6,000 bases of DNA. It comes from an uncultured Clostridia bacterium. GTDB lineage: Bacteria; Bacillota; Clostridia; Christensenellales; UBA3700. Made by a program: the position numbers and the translations under genes. Below are positions 5,951 through 6,000 of the stretch, one piece after another. The notes below the pieces were generated by a model. It saw only the letters and a program-made list of their open reading frames with translations. It was not told the origin of the DNA and ran no database searches. Location of the stretch: positions 1 to 6,000 of the forward strand of contig CAMWPK010000096.1 of the NCBI GenBank assembly GCA_947176115.1. Direction: 5' to 3'. Numbering within the stretch: the stretch's first letter is position 1; every line of letters begins with the position of its first letter.

Positions 5951-6000
5951 AACACATTTATATAAAGTCCAAAAATTTACGCTTATTGGAAGATTAAGAA

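Overview
The window is ordinary, gene-dense bacterial chromosome, moderately AT-rich with strong AAGGAG-type ribosome binding sites. The rpsF-ssb-rpsR order, PepV-type dipeptidase, GluRS of the 'RGVEYLSSTPKY' type and CxxC...CxxH zinc form of S18 all suggest a Firmicute, most likely an uncultured Clostridia lineage. That placement is inference from gene order and protein style; no 16S or other strong marker is present.

Layout. 1-456 (+): 3' part of a YgjP/DUF45-type zinc metallopeptidase whose start lies before the window. 457-592: short convergent gap filled by three copies of a ~39-40 bp tandem repeat. 593-1750 (-): HD-domain dGTPase-like triphosphohydrolase. 1751-1814: gap with a 14-bp perfect hairpin. 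1815-3122 (-): PepV-type M20 dipeptidase, probably co-transcribed with the dGTPase-like gene. 3123-3290: divergent promoter region. 3291-4736 (+): gltX. 4737-4895: promoter and ~84-nt structured leader. 4896-5891 (+): rpsF, ssb, rpsR. 5916-5950: strong intrinsic terminator. 5951-6000: AT-rich DNA in which I see no supported feature.

The plus-strand half is core information processing: tRNA-Glu charging, two 30S subunit proteins that bind 16S rRNA as a pair (S6:S18), and the single-stranded DNA binding protein between them. The minus-strand pair is housekeeping catabolism: dNTP hydrolysis and dipeptide hydrolysis.

I did not find an undescribed system. The points most worth a second look are the rpsF leader, which can form two mutually exclusive stems and lacks a CCG triplet, and the tandem repeat that runs into the dGTPase-like stop codon. 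Promoter and RNA-structure calls were made by eye, without folding energies or database searches.
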